Positions 10,919 through 19,356 of a DNA stretch of 64,000 nucleotides are shown piece by piece (the stretch's first letter is position 1; each line of letters opens with the position of its first letter). The DNA is from Paracoccus stylophorae (lineage in GTDB: Bacteria; Pseudomonadota; Alphaproteobacteria; Rhodobacterales; Rhodobacteraceae): contig NZ_CP067134.1 of NCBI RefSeq assembly GCF_028553765.1, positions 3,570,761 to 3,634,760 on the forward strand, written 5' to 3'. A program made the translations under genes and the position numbers. The notes beneath the pieces were generated by a model. It searched no databases. It was not told the DNA's origin and was given only the letters and a program-made list of their open reading frames with translations.

Positions 10919-11721
10919 GCCTCTCTGCGGGACAGGGTCGAGGGTTGGCCGGTCAGGCGTTCCAGCGACCGGATCGCCTCGGCCAGGCGCGGCCCGATTT
11001 CGGTTTCCATGCGCGCGGCATCGGCGGTGTCGGGTAGTGCGCCGCAGGTGAAGACCACCGGCTCTGGCAGGTTCGGCGCCCGGAACGGCGCCGAGACGGC
11101 GTGATAGGGCGCGGCCGCATCCGGGCCGCCGGGGGTAAAGACGAAGCCGCGCGCGGTCAGTTCGGCACCCGCGCGGTCGCGCACCTGCGGCATCGGGCCG
11201 AACGGTTCGGCCTCGGACGCCGGAAACTCGGCCGCGATGCGGGCCAGTTCGGCTGTCGTCGCGGCCGCCACGAAGGCGCGCGCCGACGAAAAGCCGCGCA
11301 GCGCGACGGGCTGCCCGACCTCAAGCCAGATGGAGGATACGCGGGCGGGCCGCCAGGTGCGGATCAGGACCAGCCGTGTGCCGTCGCGCACCGCCAGCAC
11401 GACCAGCGTTCCGGTCTCGTCCGCCAGACGCGCCATCAGGTCTTGCGCCGGCACCAGAAACGACAGCGAGGCCGAGGCGACCTGACCCACCGCGACCAGC
11501 GTCGGACCGGGGCGGAAACGGTCGTCGCGCGGCGACTGGGTCAGATAGCCCAAGCTGCCCAGCGTCCAGGTCAGCCGCGAGACGGTCGATTTCGGCAGGC
11601 CTGTGCGCTGCGCGATCTCGGCATTGCTGAGCCCGTCATCGGCGGGGCGAAACGCGCGCAGCACCGACAACCCGCGGGCCAGCGTGGTTGCAAAGCGGGG
11701 ATCGACCTGAGGCTTGGTCAT
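10915..11721 (-). CDS. IclR-family transcriptional regulator
   Basis: A 268-aa regulator with an N-terminal winged helix-turn-helix (about 12-70; GLSNAEIAQRTGLPKSTVSR is the recognition region) and a C-terminal IclR effector-binding domain (about 85-250). Such proteins bind aromatic or short organic acids and control their catabolic operons. The gene is embedded in the operon, 7 bp after dctM and overlapping the beta-oxidation gene by 4 bp, so it is probably co-transcribed and autoregulated. The obvious target is the promoter region upstream of dctP at 14730-15006. I could not point to a convincing operator there. Confidence 0.92.
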   Translation of the reverse strand: MTKPQVDPRFATTLARGLSVLRAFRPADDGLSNAEIAQRTGLPKSTVSRLTWTLGSLGYLTQSPRDDRFRPGPTLVAVGQVASASLSFLVPAQDLMARLADETGTLVVLAVRDGTRLVLIRTWRPARVSSIWLEVGQPVALRGFSSARAFVAAATTAELARIAAEFPASEAEPFGPMPQVRDRAGAELTARGFVFTPGGPDAAAPYHAVSAPFRAPNLPEPVVFTCGALPDTADAARMETEIGPRLAEAIRSLERLTGQPSTLSRREA

Positions 11722-11728
11722 CGCGTCC

Positions 11729-13066
11729 TCACATGCCGTTCGGGATGATGGTCGAGATTGCCGGCACCAGGATCAGGATCGCCAGCACCACCAGGTCGAT
11801 CATCAGGAACCGCACGACGCCCGCAAAGATCTGATCGACCGTGACCGAGCCGCGCACCACGTTGCCGATGACGAACACGTTCAGCCCCACGGGGGGCGTG
11901 ATCAGCCCGATCTCCAGCAGCTTGACGACGATCACGCCGAACCAGATCAGATCCAGCCCCATGCCGTCGATCAGCGGAATGACAAAGGGCAGCGTCAGCA
12001 CGATGATGCCGATCGGGTCCAGGAACATGCCCAGGAACAGATACAGCACGCTGATCGCGATCATCAGGGCCAGGGGCGGCAGGCCCGCCTCGGTGACCCA
12101 GGACACCACCGCGCCCGCCGATCCGGTCAGCGCCACGAACGAGACGAAGATCTTGGCGCAGGCCGCGATCAGGAAGATGGCCGCGGTCTGGATCAGGCTT
12201 TCGCGAATCGCACCCCACATCGAGGCCAGCGTCAGCGTGCGCTGCGCAAAGCCGATCAGGATGGTCAGAACGACGCTGACCGCAGCCGCCTCGGTCGCGG
12301 TGAAGATGCCGCCATAGATGCCGCCGATGATGACCGCGAACAGCAGGACCGCCGGCCACGCGGCCAGTGCCGCCGCCATGCGCGCGCCCGGTTGCAGGGG
12401 CTGCGGATCGACCGGCGCCGCAGCAGGGTTCCGGCCCGCCCACCACAGGATGACCAGCACATAGCCGCCCAGGCTGAGCAGGCCCGGCAGGATGCCGGCC
12501 AGAAACAGCTTGCTGATCGAGGTTTCGGTGAAGATGCCATACAGGATGAACAGCACCGATGGCGGGATCAGCGAACCCAGCGTGCCGCCCGCCGCCACGC
12601 TGGCCGAGGCCAGTCGCGGATCGTAACCCAGCCGCAGCATTTCCGGCACGCAGATGCGCCCCATTGTCGAGGCGCAGGCGATGGACGACCCCGAGATCGC
12701 GGAAAAGCCCCCGCATCCCATGACCGACGCCACGCCGACGCCGCCCGGAATGCGCCGCAGCCAGACATTCGCCGCGTCATAGATGCGGGTGGTGATCCCG
12801 GCGCGATAGGCGATGTTGCCCAGCGCCACGAACAGCGGGATCATCGACAGGTCATAGGAATGGATCAGCTCGAAAAAGCTGTTCATCACCAGCGAGGTGA
12901 CGGGATTGATCGCCCGTTCCGGCGTGAACGTGCCGGTCCGCAGGGAATAGACCAGGAACCCGCCGACGGTCGCCACGCCCGCCAGCACGAAGGCGATGGG
13001 AACGCGCAGCGCCAGCAGCACGATGACCATCGCAAAGGCGATCAGGCCGATGGTGGATGCGTCCAT
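11729..13066 (-). CDS. dctM: TRAP transporter large permease (DctM)
   Basis: A 445-aa integral membrane protein with about 12 hydrophobic segments, the transport subunit of tripartite ATP-independent periplasmic transporters, which uses an ion gradient. Typical DctM stretches are FVALGNIAYRAG, GCGGFSAISGSSIA, GTLGSLIPPS and LITPPVGLNVFV. It begins 1 bp after the dctQ stop. The position in a beta-oxidation/CoA-ligase operon suggests that the imported compound is a carboxylate degraded by the downstream enzymes, rather than necessarily a C4-dicarboxylate. Confidence 0.95.
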   Translation of the reverse strand: MDASTIGLIAFAMVIVLLALRVPIAFVLAGVATVGGFLVYSLRTGTFTPERAINPVTSLVMNSFFELIHSYDLSMIPLFVALGNIAYRAGITTRIYDAANVWLRRIPGGVGVASVMGCGGFSAISGSSIACASTMGRICVPEMLRLGYDPRLASASVAAGGTLGSLIPPSVLFILYGIFTETSISKLFLAGILPGLLSLGGYVLVILWWAGRNPAAAPVDPQPLQPGARMAAALAAWPAVLLFAVIIGGIYGGIFTATEAAAVSVVLTILIGFAQRTLTLASMWGAIRESLIQTAAIFLIAACAKIFVSFVALTGSAGAVVSWVTEAGLPPLALMIAISVLYLFLGMFLDPIGIIVLTLPFVIPLIDGMGLDLIWFGVIVVKLLEIGLITPPVGLNVFVIGNVVRGSVTVDQIFAGVVRFLMIDLVVLAILILVPAISTIIPNGM

Positions 13067-13067
13067 G

Positions 13068-13580
13068 TCAGATCGCCTCGTCTTCGGTATGGGGGCGGTC
13101 GGCCACGGCGCCGGTGCGGCGCAGCTCGGCCGTGTCGGCGATGGCGATCATCGCCAGGCGGACCCACATCGCGATCAGACCCAGCAGAAAGACCAGCCGC
13201 ATCGGCCAGCGCGGCACGCCCAGCTGTCCGTCATAGAACTCGCCCGAGGTCCAGGAAGAAGACAGGTCGCGCCAGCCGGCATAGATCAGCGGCAGCAGCG
13301 CCAGCAGCGCGACGATCCAGCCCATGACGATCATGCGCCCGCGCATCGTGGGCGGCATCCGGTCGGTGACGAAGGTCACCGCGATATGCGCCCGGTTCGC
13401 CGTCGCCGCGGCAAGCGGCAGCATGATCGTGGGGATCATCAGTTCGCGCACCAGGATGACGATGTCGGGCATGGTCCAGCCCAGCAGCGCGCGCGCCACC
13501 ACGTTGACGGTGATCATCAGCGCCAGCGCCAGCGTCGAGACGACCGCCAGTTCAAGCATGACACGTTCGATGGCCTTCAT
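13068..13580 (-). CDS. dctQ: TRAP transporter small permease (DctQ)
   Basis: A 170-aa membrane protein with four predicted helices (roughly residues 8-32, 42-60, 82-104, 122-146), the DctQ layout. It has the usual N-terminal pattern ending in VNVVARALLGWTMPD, and the loop WTSGEFYDG between the third and fourth helices. It pairs with DctM to form the membrane part of the importer. It starts 93 bp downstream of the dctP stop, across a strong hairpin, and ends with a 1-bp gap before dctM. Confidence 0.93.
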   Translation of the reverse strand: MKAIERVMLELAVVSTLALALMITVNVVARALLGWTMPDIVILVRELMIPTIMLPLAAATANRAHIAVTFVTDRMPPTMRGRMIVMGWIVALLALLPLIYAGWRDLSSSWTSGEFYDGQLGVPRWPMRLVFLLGLIAMWVRLAMIAIADTAELRRTGAVADRPHTEDEAI

Positions 13581-13633
13581 GGATCGCCCCTTTCCGGCAA
13601 GGATCGGAAGCCCGCCGCATGACGGGGATCAGC

Positions 13634-13666
13634 GGGCGAAGCGACGGTCAGGCCACCGCTTCGCCC
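13634..13666 (-). other. Strong hairpin between dctP and dctQ
   Basis: Two perfect 10-bp arms, GGGCGAAGCG (13634-13643) and CGCTTCGCCC (13657-13666), flank a 13-nt loop just 8 bp after the dctP stop codon. There is no T-run. Hairpins after the binding-protein gene are a known way to stabilise or partly terminate the message so that the soluble protein is made in excess over the permeases. Confidence 0.6.
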
Positions 13667-13673
13667 ATCGCGA

Positions 13674-14729
13674 TCAGTTGCTGGACGACCAGGGATAGCC
13701 CTTTTCGTCGCGCTGCCTGGCGTATTGCGCAATCAGGGTCCTGTATTCCTCGACCATCCCATCGCCATCCAGCCCGGCCGCGTTCGCACGCTCGATCCAT
13801 TCGGCGATATAGGGCTTGCTGGCCTCGACCAGCGTCTGGCGGTCGGCGTCGGAAATGGCCGACACCTCCTTGCCCGCGTCGCGCAGGATCTGGACCGATT
13901 CCTCGTTCGCGGCGGTCAGGATGCGACCGAATTCATCGGCCAGCCCCTCACCCGCGGTCATGATGGCCTGCTGGTCCTCGGGCGACAGCGCGTCGAAGCT
14001 GTCCTTGTTCATCATGATGCCCAGCGCACCGATCTGGCCCCAGTCCAGCTCGGTATAGCTGTCGAAGACCTCGTCGAATTTCAGCGCCTTGACCAGATAG
14101 GGATAGGTCTGGGTGCAGTCGATCAGACCGGTCTCAAGCCCCTGATAGGCCTCGTACACGCTCATGTCGACGGGGGTGGCGCCCAGATCGTTGAACACCT
14201 TGCCATAGGCGCCCACGCCCCGGATCTTCAGCCCTTCCAGATCGTCCAGCGACTTGATCGTCTTGCCCTTGCATCCGACCTGCACGGCCGAGGTGGTATA
14301 GGTGCCGACATAGACCAGGTTCTGCTCGGCCAGGTTCTTTTCCACCTGCGGATCGGTGCGCATGATCTGGTCGACGGCACGCATCCCCACCCACGGATCG
14401 CTGTTCGGGATCGGCAGATCGGCAAGCCCGTAGGCGATCATGTCCTGCGGAAAATAGACGCCGATGACGCTGCCCAGATCGGCCACGCCGTCGCGGATCG
14501 ACTGGACGGCCGCCTTTTCCGAAAACAGCGCCCCGCCCCAGTTCACGTCGATCATGACATTGCCGTCCGACAGCTTGCCGACCTGATCGACGAACCATTT
14601 GGTGCCTTCGGCCCGCACGCCACGGTTCGGCCCCGCCTCGCCATAGATCAGCGTCGTCTGCGCAGTCGCGCAGGTCCCGGCCGCGACAAGCGCGGTGGCG
14701 GTCAAGGCTGTGCTGATAAGTCTTCTCAT
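13674..14729 (-). CDS. dctP: TRAP transporter periplasmic substrate-binding protein (DctP)
   Basis: A 351-aa DctP/SiaP-family protein with a Sec signal peptide (about residues 1-24, MRRLIST...TCATAQ). The start at 14729 has AGAGGGGG just upstream; the longer frame upstream has no similarity. The conserved Arg that usually clamps the ligand carboxylate is in LKIRGVGAYGKVFNDLGA (near residue 160), followed by VYEAYQGLETGLIDC. It would capture an organic acid in the periplasm and hand it to DctQM. As first gene of the leftward operon its promoter must lie within 14730-15006. Confidence 0.94.
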   Translation of the reverse strand: MRRLISTALTATALVAAGTCATAQTTLIYGEAGPNRGVRAEGTKWFVDQVGKLSDGNVMIDVNWGGALFSEKAAVQSIRDGVADLGSVIGVYFPQDMIAYGLADLPIPNSDPWVGMRAVDQIMRTDPQVEKNLAEQNLVYVGTYTTSAVQVGCKGKTIKSLDDLEGLKIRGVGAYGKVFNDLGATPVDMSVYEAYQGLETGLIDCTQTYPYLVKALKFDEVFDSYTELDWGQIGALGIMMNKDSFDALSPEDQQAIMTAGEGLADEFGRILTAANEESVQILRDAGKEVSAISDADRQTLVEASKPYIAEWIERANAAGLDGDGMVEEYRTLIAQYARQRDEKGYPWSSSN

Positions 14730-15006
14730 GTGATTCCCCCTCTTATGTTCCGCACAGTGGCACATCGGATCGCATAATGAAACATTTCTTTGCGAACGCG
14801 GCCCGCCTGCTGCTGGCACCGCCGGCGTTCGCCTGTTGACTGTCGGCAGTTGCGCGCAGCAGGGCGCAGACGGGACAAGACCGCTGAAGACCTGTTATTG
14901 AAATCCCGTTGAGATCAGGGGCAGGGGCTTGGAACCGACCCCGGCAGGCGCTTGCCGTTCTGCTGTTCCATCGACGCACGGCGGCCGCCGAAAACGTGGA
15001 AGTAAA

Positions 15007-17691
15007 ATGACAATGCTCGAATACAACCTAAGGTTGACAGCTTGCTGCGCGGTCGCGATGGTCTGCGGCGTGATCCCGCTCCCTTCCACTTCGGCGCAAA
15101 GCGAACCCATGGCCTTATCTTCGGCATACGAACTTGTCTTCCGGGACGATTTCGACGGCACCCTGAATGCGTATGGCGATGGCCGCGGCCTGTGGTCCAC
15201 CTCGGGGCGGCGCGACGACCTGATGACCAACGGGCCGCAATCCGTCTTTCTGTCGGACGCGACCCGGACGCAGGACGGCCGGGCGGTCGGCATCGACCCG
15301 CTGAAGGTGTCGAACGGATCGCTGAACATCGGGTCGGGCGTGATCCCAGACGACAAGCTGGATCTGGTGCGCGACGCGCTGGCCGGTGTCGGGCGTGCCG
15401 ATCAGGCCGGGCAGGTCCGCTATTACACCGGCATGGTCTCGACGGCGGAAACCTGGGCGCAAGCCTATGGTTATTACGAGATTACCGCCGAAATCCCTGT
15501 CGGCAAGGGCCATTGGCCCGCCTTCTGGCTGGCCCCCGCCGGCATCGGCTGGCCGCCCGAGATCGACATTTTCGAGATCTACAGCAAGGGCGTCGGCGCG
15601 CCGACCGGCAAGGACAACACGTTTTCCAGCGCCGCGTTCTTCGATCGCACCGACATCGCGGGCAACCAGACGCAGGATGTCGACTGGACCAATCCCCATG
15701 ACCCGGACGCCGACGGCAACCCGCGCGCGCCGATGGTCAAGCAGCTGAGCGGGGGCGAACAATATATCTTCCAGCACACCACCGACGCGCTGCAGGAATT
15801 CGGCGCCGATCTTCACGACGGCAAATGGACCTGGGCCGCCGAATGGACGCCGGATCACATCGCCTTCCATTTCGGCCGGGATCGCGAGTCGATGGTCGAG
15901 ATCTACCGCAGCCCGGTGCCCGAGGATCTGACTACGCCGATGTATGTCATCATCAACGACCAGATCGGCTCGACCTGGGGGTGGAACCCGGTCGACGGGT
16001 TGGATCACCTGACCTTCGCGCCCGGCAACGACTTCAAGATCGATTCCGTCGCCGTCTATGCGCTGAAGCCCACGCATGAGATTCGGGCCGACGGCATCGG
16101 CGCGGTTGTCGTCGATGACGAAACCGGCTCGCGGATCGTCGGCTCGGCCGGGGATGACGTGATCGTCACGGGCGGCGGCGCCGGGCAGGATTTCGTGTCA
16201 CTGGGCGGGGGCCGCGACATCCTGCATGTCACGCGCGGCACCGGAAACGCCATCGTTTCGGATTTTGGCGCGGACGATCTGATCGTGCTGGAAGGGTTCC
16301 ATTTCGACGGCGCGCAGGACGCGAAAACCCGTCTGACGCAGGTGGGCAACGATGTCTGGCTTGCGAACGGGGCCTATCCCTCGGACCCGCAGACGATCGT
16401 CTTCCGCGACACGCGGGCCGAGGCGTTCCAGATCGACCAGTTCGCGGTGCGCTGGTCGGTCACGCCGAACGTGTGGACCAGCGGGACCCGCGACGCCCGC
16501 CGGATCGCCGATGCGGATGGCGACGGGCTGATCGCGGCGGGCGACGATGGCGACCGGATGACCGATACCGGCGGCATCGGGCGGGGCGCGATCACGCTGC
16601 GCGGCGGCGCGGGCGGGGACGAGTTCTTCGTCTATCGCCGCGACACTCTCGTGACCGACATGCCGGTCGGCGGCGTCGATCTGGTCCATGCCCTGCACAA
16701 CTTTACCCTGCCGGACCATGTCGAGAACCTGACCGCGCTGCCGGGCGCCCGACGGGCCGTCTTCACCGGCAATGCCGGCGACAACCGGATCGAGGGCAAC
16801 AGCCATGCCAACACCTTGCGCGGCGGCCAGGGCGACGACCTGATCGTCACCGTCGACGGGGACGACGTGATCGTGCACGCCTTCGGGGACGGGCACGACG
16901 TGGTGCTGGGATTTGACGCAAGCGACCGGATCCGGCTTACGGGTTACGCGGTCGGAGATGCCGCGGACCTGCTGTCGCGGCTGCGTCAGGACGGCGCGCA
17001 TGTGCATCTGGATCTGGGCGAAGGCGGCTCGATCTCATTCCGCGATACCGAGCTGAGCGCCTTCGGCGACGGCAGCTTCGAGATTGCCGCGGGCGGCGGG
17101 CGTGCCTTTGGCCAGACCGTCGCCGATCCCCTTGCGCAACCGGGCGAGTCGCGCGCGGGCACAGCTGAGGATCATGACCCGCCTCGGGCCGATCCCCCGA
17201 TCCCGGACCAGCCCGCGCCGCCGGACCCGGATCGTTCCGGCATGAATTTGCAGGGGCACGATCACGGAGAGCGGCTGCGCGGCGGTTCGCTTGACGACAT
17301 GCTGCGTGGTGGCGCGGGCGATGACCTGCTGCGCGGTCTGGATGGCGACGACTGGCTTGACGGGCGGACGGGCAGGAACCACCTGAACGGCGGCGCGGGT
17401 CAGGATACGCTGGTCGCGCAGGGCTGCGGCGACCGGCTTTACGGCGAGGAAGGCGAGGATCTGTTCATCCTCACGGCCTGCGCCAGCAACACCGAGATCA
17501 TGGATTTCGCCCCCGGCGACCGGCTGGACATCAGCAGGATCGCCCAGGCGGCCGAGGATGTGCGGCTGACGCAGGCGGGAAACTGGCTGCGGCTGTGGGT
17601 GCAGCCGGACGAGGACGGCGACTGGCAGGACATCGCCGGCATCCGCTTGGCCGATCCCACGCAGGTCTGGGACGCGCTTCAGTTCGGCTGA
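15007..17691 (+). CDS. Secreted GH16 glycanase with RTX calcium-binding repeats
   Basis: An 894-aa modular protein. Residues about 1-32 look like a signal peptide (ATG at 15007, preceded by GGAAG). A GH16 laminarinase/licheninase-type domain spans about 40-350; Glu185-Ile-Asp187-Ile-Phe-Glu190 is the exact GH16 catalytic motif. Glycine/aspartate-rich RTX-type repeats then occur near 379-410, 589-640 and 759-840 (for example GGAGDDLLRGLDGDDWLDG), and the C-terminus is short and acidic. The layout resembles ExsH-type exopolysaccharide glycanases, which trim beta-glucans or succinoglycan and leave by type I secretion. No transporter is adjacent. The presence of both a Sec-like leader and RTX repeats is odd; a later start at 15109 (MALSSAYELVF) would remove the leader but lacks a good ribosome site. 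Confidence 0.9.
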   Translation: MTMLEYNLRLTACCAVAMVCGVIPLPSTSAQSEPMALSSAYELVFRDDFDGTLNAYGDGRGLWSTSGRRDDLMTNGPQSVFLSDATRTQDGRAVGIDPLKVSNGSLNIGSGVIPDDKLDLVRDALAGVGRADQAGQVRYYTGMVSTAETWAQAYGYYEITAEIPVGKGHWPAFWLAPAGIGWPPEIDIFEIYSKGVGAPTGKDNTFSSAAFFDRTDIAGNQTQDVDWTNPHDPDADGNPRAPMVKQLSGGEQYIFQHTTDALQEFGADLHDGKWTWAAEWTPDHIAFHFGRDRESMVEIYRSPVPEDLTTPMYVIINDQIGSTWGWNPVDGLDHLTFAPGNDFKIDSVAVYALKPTHEIRADGIGAVVVDDETGSRIVGSAGDDVIVTGGGAGQDFVSLGGGRDILHVTRGTGNAIVSDFGADDLIVLEGFHFDGAQDAKTRLTQVGNDVWLANGAYPSDPQTIVFRDTRAEAFQIDQFAVRWSVTPNVWTSGTRDARRIADADGDGLIAAGDDGDRMTDTGGIGRGAITLRGGAGGDEFFVYRRDTLVTDMPVGGVDLVHALHNFTLPDHVENLTALPGARRAVFTGNAGDNRIEGNSHANTLRGGQGDDLIVTVDGDDVIVHAFGDGHDVVLGFDASDRIRLTGYAVGDAADLLSRLRQDGAHVHLDLGEGGSISFRDTELSAFGDGSFEIAAGGGRAFGQTVADPLAQPGESRAGTAEDHDPPRADPPIPDQPAPPDPDRSGMNLQGHDHGERLRGGSLDDMLRGGAGDDLLRGLDGDDWLDGRTGRNHLNGGAGQDTLVAQGCGDRLYGEEGEDLFILTACASNTEIMDFAPGDRLDISRIAQAAEDVRLTQAGNWLRLWVQPDEDGDWQDIAGIRLADPTQVWDALQFG

Positions 17692-17832
17692 GCCTTCGGT
17701 GACGCGCGCAGGGCGCCCCCCTCACATCGCCGAAGACAGGCCTCCACCGACCCGCAAGCGAGGGAACATTGCGTCACGAGCGACGTTGTCCATGTCAATC
17801 CCAGTGGCCCTTTGGCCGAACAGGAGAGTCCG

Positions 17833-18462
17833 ATGATCGAAAAAACCTTCACCCCCACCCGCACCTTGTTCAACCGCATGGCCCCGGCAGTGATGGCTGC
17901 CGCATTCGCCCTGGCCCTGGCCCCCGCCGCCGTTCATTCCCAAGCCGCGTCGGACGCGGATGATGCTGCTACCTCGGCTCCGGCAGGCAACGCCGACGAC
18001 CAGGCGACTGCCGAAATGCAGCCGGATGCGACGGCCCGAATGGTGCTGTCTGACGGCACGGACGCCGGTATGGTGAACCTGATGGAGACGCCGTCAGGCA
18101 TCGTCCTTGTCCAGGCGGAACTGAAGGGCCTCCCCCCGGGCGGAGAGCACGCAATTCATATCCACGAGACCGGCACATGCGAGGGTCCCGACTTCGAAAG
18201 CGCAGGCGGTCATTTCACCGGCGGCAAGGAGCACGGTGTTCTGACTGCGGGCGGCCCTCACCCGGGCGACTTGCCGAATTTCACCGTCGGCGCAGATGGC
18301 ACGGCGAAGATCGACCACTTCGTGGCGGACTTCAAGATGGCCGACCTGATGGACGATGATGGTTCGGCCATCGTCATTCATGCCGGCACGGATGACTATA
18401 AATCCCAGCCCTCTGGCGACGCCGGTGACCGCCTTTCCTGCGGTGTCGTCGAAGCGAACTGA
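17833..18462 (+). CDS. sodC: Periplasmic Cu/Zn superoxide dismutase
   Basis: A 209-aa protein that dismutates superoxide in the periplasm. It has an N-terminal Sec signal (ending about AVHSQA), then an acidic linker, then the SodC domain. Metal ligands are in HAIHIHETGTCEG (the HxH pair and the disulfide Cys), GGHFTGGKEHG and IVIHAGTDDY; the second disulfide Cys is in RLSCGVV at the C-terminus. The start at 17833 is preceded by GGAGAG; an upstream in-frame ATG at 17812 lacks a site. It is monocistronic between the GH16 gene and an intrinsic terminator. Confidence 0.95.
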   Translation: MIEKTFTPTRTLFNRMAPAVMAAAFALALAPAAVHSQAASDADDAATSAPAGNADDQATAEMQPDATARMVLSDGTDAGMVNLMETPSGIVLVQAELKGLPPGGEHAIHIHETGTCEGPDFESAGGHFTGGKEHGVLTAGGPHPGDLPNFTVGADGTAKIDHFVADFKMADLMDDDGSAIVIHAGTDDYKSQPSGDAGDRLSCGVVEAN

Positions 18463-18502
18463 CGGTTCGACGGTTACGTTCTTCAAACTGATCAGAGGAT
18501 GC

Positions 18503-18528
18503 AACGGCCGCCTGAGCGGCCGTTTCCG
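18503..18528 (+). terminator. Rho-independent terminator of sodC
   Basis: Perfect 9-bp arms AACGGCCGC (18503-18511) and GCGGCCGTT (18516-18524) with a CTGA loop, followed by a short T-rich end, 40 bp after the sodC stop. Confidence 0.8.
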
Positions 18529-18681
18529 CCATATCTGGTCCGCAATTCGATAACCCTCCCTGATCTTTCGGTCTCGGACAGGCGTCAGAGCTCACCGGCA
18601 AAGCGTTCGACATTGGCATCCAGCGTCACGTCCAGTCACACGGCGGACTCCAGATCGGATGCCACCCGTTTCGCTATGATA

Positions 18682-18713
18682 GTTTCGATCCACGCCCCCG
18701 CATGGGGGGCAAC
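18682..18713. repeat. Solitary type I-C-like CRISPR repeat
   Basis: These 32 bases begin GTTTCGATCCACGCCCCCGC and end GGGGGGCAAC. This is the length, ends and central GC-rich palindrome (GCCCCC-N5-GGGGGC) of type I-C repeats, commonly reported in this strand as GTTTCAATCCACGC...GCGAC. Its translation gives the peptide IHAPAWGAT, a well-known artefact of such repeats. No second copy follows at the expected spacing of about 66-68 bp on either side, and no cas genes are in the window. I therefore call it a lone remnant or stray repeat, not an array. Confidence 0.65.
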
Positions 18714-19060
18714 TCGGGTTCTTTTGCTTCCAGCGTCTCCCACTCGGACGGCGGCAAGCCTTCCACGGAATGTGCATACATCGTCGGACCTCAATGCGTG
18801 TCGAGGACAGGATCGGTCAAGTTTCTGAACGAAATTCGTTCAAGAACGGTTAATGCAGCCCGGTCGGCCGGGCGCCGGGATTAGAAGGGATTTCAGCGCA
18901 AACCGCGCTGCCCGCCGCCAGGACGGCGTTGACTTCAAGGCTGAGCCTGCGCCCCTGGCGGCCTGACCGCCACCTGCCCTCCCCCGGCGCAGCACAGGTT
19001 CACGCCCATGATTCGGCCCGCCACGCAAGCTGCGAGAGCTTCCTCTCCAGCGCACAGCGC

Positions 19061-19333
19061 TCAGGCATTCTTGCGGTCCACCAGCTTGTTGAAACGGCTG
19101 GTGGAGCCATCCTCCAGCGTCTCCTGATACAGGAACGCCAGATCGTTTTCCTCGAAGATGCGGAAGAACTCGTCCCACGAGATTTCTTCCAGCCGCTCCT
19201 CGGGTTCGTTGAAATCGATGCGCAGCAGGCCGCCGTTGTCGCCGGTGTCCTTGACGCGGGCGGGGTGGCCGTTGCGGGCCTCGGCCCATTTGCGGATGGT
19301 GTCGTGGTCGGTGGTGGTCTGGGATGTGGTCAT
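19061..19333 (-). CDS. Conserved small protein, 90 aa, unknown function
   Basis: A soluble acidic protein with no signal or membrane segment. Recognisable blocks are IRKWAEARNGHPARVK, LLRIDF, ISWDEFFRIFEE, LAFLYQE and SRFNKLV. The start at 19333 has AAGGAGA seven bases upstream. From memory, proteins of this size and pattern are scattered through proteobacteria and sometimes carry a misleading branching-enzyme label; it has no glycosidase motifs. It is the last gene of the leftward glycan cluster, 23 bp after the methyltransferase, so it may be an accessory or regulatory factor of that cluster. I do not assign a function. Confidence 0.75.
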   Translation of the reverse strand: MTTSQTTTDHDTIRKWAEARNGHPARVKDTGDNGGLLRIDFNEPEERLEEISWDEFFRIFEENDLAFLYQETLEDGSTSRFNKLVDRKNA

Positions 19334-19356
19334 CTGTGTCTCCTTGGGGTTCTGCC

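Larger units (their letters stand above)
18463..19060. other. Gene-poor stretch with terminator and a lone CRISPR-like repeat
   Basis: Apart from the sodC terminator (18503-18528) and the single CRISPR-like repeat (18682-18713), I see no gene, tRNA or convincing promoter here. Small open frames on both strands are not conserved in composition and overlap each other. Two short hairpins without T-runs lie near 19030-19060, after the stop of the leftward 90-aa gene, and could end that operon. Confidence 0.6.

Noticed and set aside
14730..15006. Specific IclR operator upstream of dctP
   Set aside because: Only short 4-bp complements such as TCCG/CGGA were visible; not enough to name an operator.
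17692..17832. Terminator for the GH16 gene
   Set aside because: No stable stem followed by T-run; the weak GC-rich complements near 17700-17725 are not convincing.
18499..18828. Open frame containing IHAPAWGAT as a gene
   Set aside because: That peptide is a known artefact from translating type I-C CRISPR repeats; no ribosome site or similarity elsewhere in the frame.
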